DNA of 64,000 bases from positions 434,001-498,000 of the forward strand of contig NZ_CANMMT010000001.1 in assembly GCF_947499065.1 (NCBI RefSeq), given 5' to 3'. Source of the DNA: an uncultured Tenacibaculum sp. GTDB taxonomy: Bacteria > Bacteroidota > Bacteroidia > Flavobacteriales > Flavobacteriaceae. Shown in pieces: positions 63,666 through 64,000 of the stretch. Made by a program: the position numbers and the translations under genes. Numbering within the stretch: the first letter of the stretch is position 1; the number at the start of each line of letters is the position of its first letter. Under the pieces are notes generated by a model. The model saw only the letters and a list, made by a program, of their open reading frames with translations. It was not told the DNA's origin and searched no databases.

Positions 63666-64000
63666 ATGAGTAAACTTATTGACAATTTTGGAAGACAAAT
63701 TAGTTATGTTCGATTGGCTGTAACCGATCGTTGTAACCTTCGTTGCCAATATTGTATGCCTGCTCATGGAATAGATATTGTTCCTAGAAAAGAGCTTTTG
63801 AGCTATAAAGAAATGTACCGAATTATTCGTGTACTTACTGAATTAGGCGTTAATAAAGTAAGATTAACAGGAGGAGAACCATTTGCTCGCAAAGACTTCA
63901 TGTCTTTCTTAGAAATGTTATCTTATAACGATTTGTTAGATGCTATTAACATTACTACAAACGGAGCTTTAGTTTCAAAACACATTCCTACCTTAGAAAA
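63666..64000 (+). CDS. moaA: GTP 3',8-cyclase MoaA (C-terminus cut by window edge)
   Basis: The 111 visible residues begin MSKLIDNFGRQISYVRLAVTDRCN and contain the radical-SAM cysteines in CNLRCQYC (CxxxCxxC, with the first Cys in TDRCN). KVRLTGGEPFARKD and NITTNGAL follow. MoaA catalyses the first step of molybdenum cofactor synthesis from GTP. The second Fe-S cluster is in the missing C-terminal part. The frame stays open to the edge. Confidence 0.95.
   Translation, partial: MSKLIDNFGRQISYVRLAVTDRCNLRCQYCMPAHGIDIVPRKELLSYKEMYRIIRVLTELGVNKVRLTGGEPFARKDFMSFLEMLSYNDLLDAINITTNGALVSKHIPTLE

Noticed and set aside
1-64000. CRISPR arrays, tRNA or rRNA genes, insertion sequences, prophage
   Set aside because: I searched by eye for regular direct repeats, TTCGA-type T-loops, transposase motifs and integrases and found none.

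Overview
The window is a low-GC, densely packed bacterial segment with the hallmarks of a marine Flavobacteriaceae species. It carries the gliding genes gldD and gldE, Bacteroidetes-type promoters (TTG about 19 nt before TAnnTTTG), a patatin fused to a surface-antigen barrel, a Mrp carrier with an N-terminal MIP18-like domain, and a ~30-residue AURKAIP1/COX24-type basic protein. A Tenacibaculum-like organism is my inference; there is no rRNA to confirm it. I saw no tRNA, rRNA, CRISPR array, insertion sequence or phage gene.

Positions 1-12398 form one long minus-strand run that looks like a single operon for a hydroxamate siderophore of the NRPS-independent (NIS) type. In transcription order it has a PLP decarboxylase, a diamine N-hydroxylase, an MFS exporter, a fused acyltransferase-NIS synthetase, a stand-alone acyltransferase and a second NIS synthetase. 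Without a break it continues into a nitroreductase, a membrane acyltransferase, an exported alpha/beta hydrolase and a di-iron hydroxylase cut by the window edge. The duplicated acyltransferase/synthetase module and the four tailoring-type genes at the end are the most unusual part of the window. A flavodoxin is divergent from the operon.

Positions 13076-17764 are a second minus-strand operon linking Fe-S carriers (Mrp, NifU domain), a thioredoxin-reductase-like ferredoxin reductase, a GrpB protein, a di-iron hydroxylase, a small membrane protein and a [2Fe-2S] ferredoxin. Together these would make a NADPH-to-hydroxylase electron chain. A third hydroxylase paralogue, an alkyltransferase-like DNA repair protein, a LysE exporter, trmB, upp, brnQ and small membrane proteins follow. 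The ferrous iron system feoA-feoB with its Cys-rich partner lies at 26372-28821.

Positions 28949-44448 hold a mixed plus-strand operon (DNA polymerase III delta prime, lipoprotein, NtrY-like kinase, enoyl-CoA hydratase, TPR-AraC regulator), asd, a tRNA U34 hydroxylation operon (trhO, a U32 peptidase-family protein, a ferredoxin), dinB, and a TPR histidine kinase with its LytTR regulator. Positions 44449-64000 carry rplU-rpmA, a pair of M16 peptidases, a metal-binding lipoprotein, heme A synthase, gldD-gldE-ssb-mutY, an HU protein, rng, the patatin-barrel protein, uvrC, a MutS-like ATPase and the start of moaA.

Several genes have a -7 box ending only 4-5 nt before the start codon, which predicts leaderless mRNAs. 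I used these boxes to correct several start codons.
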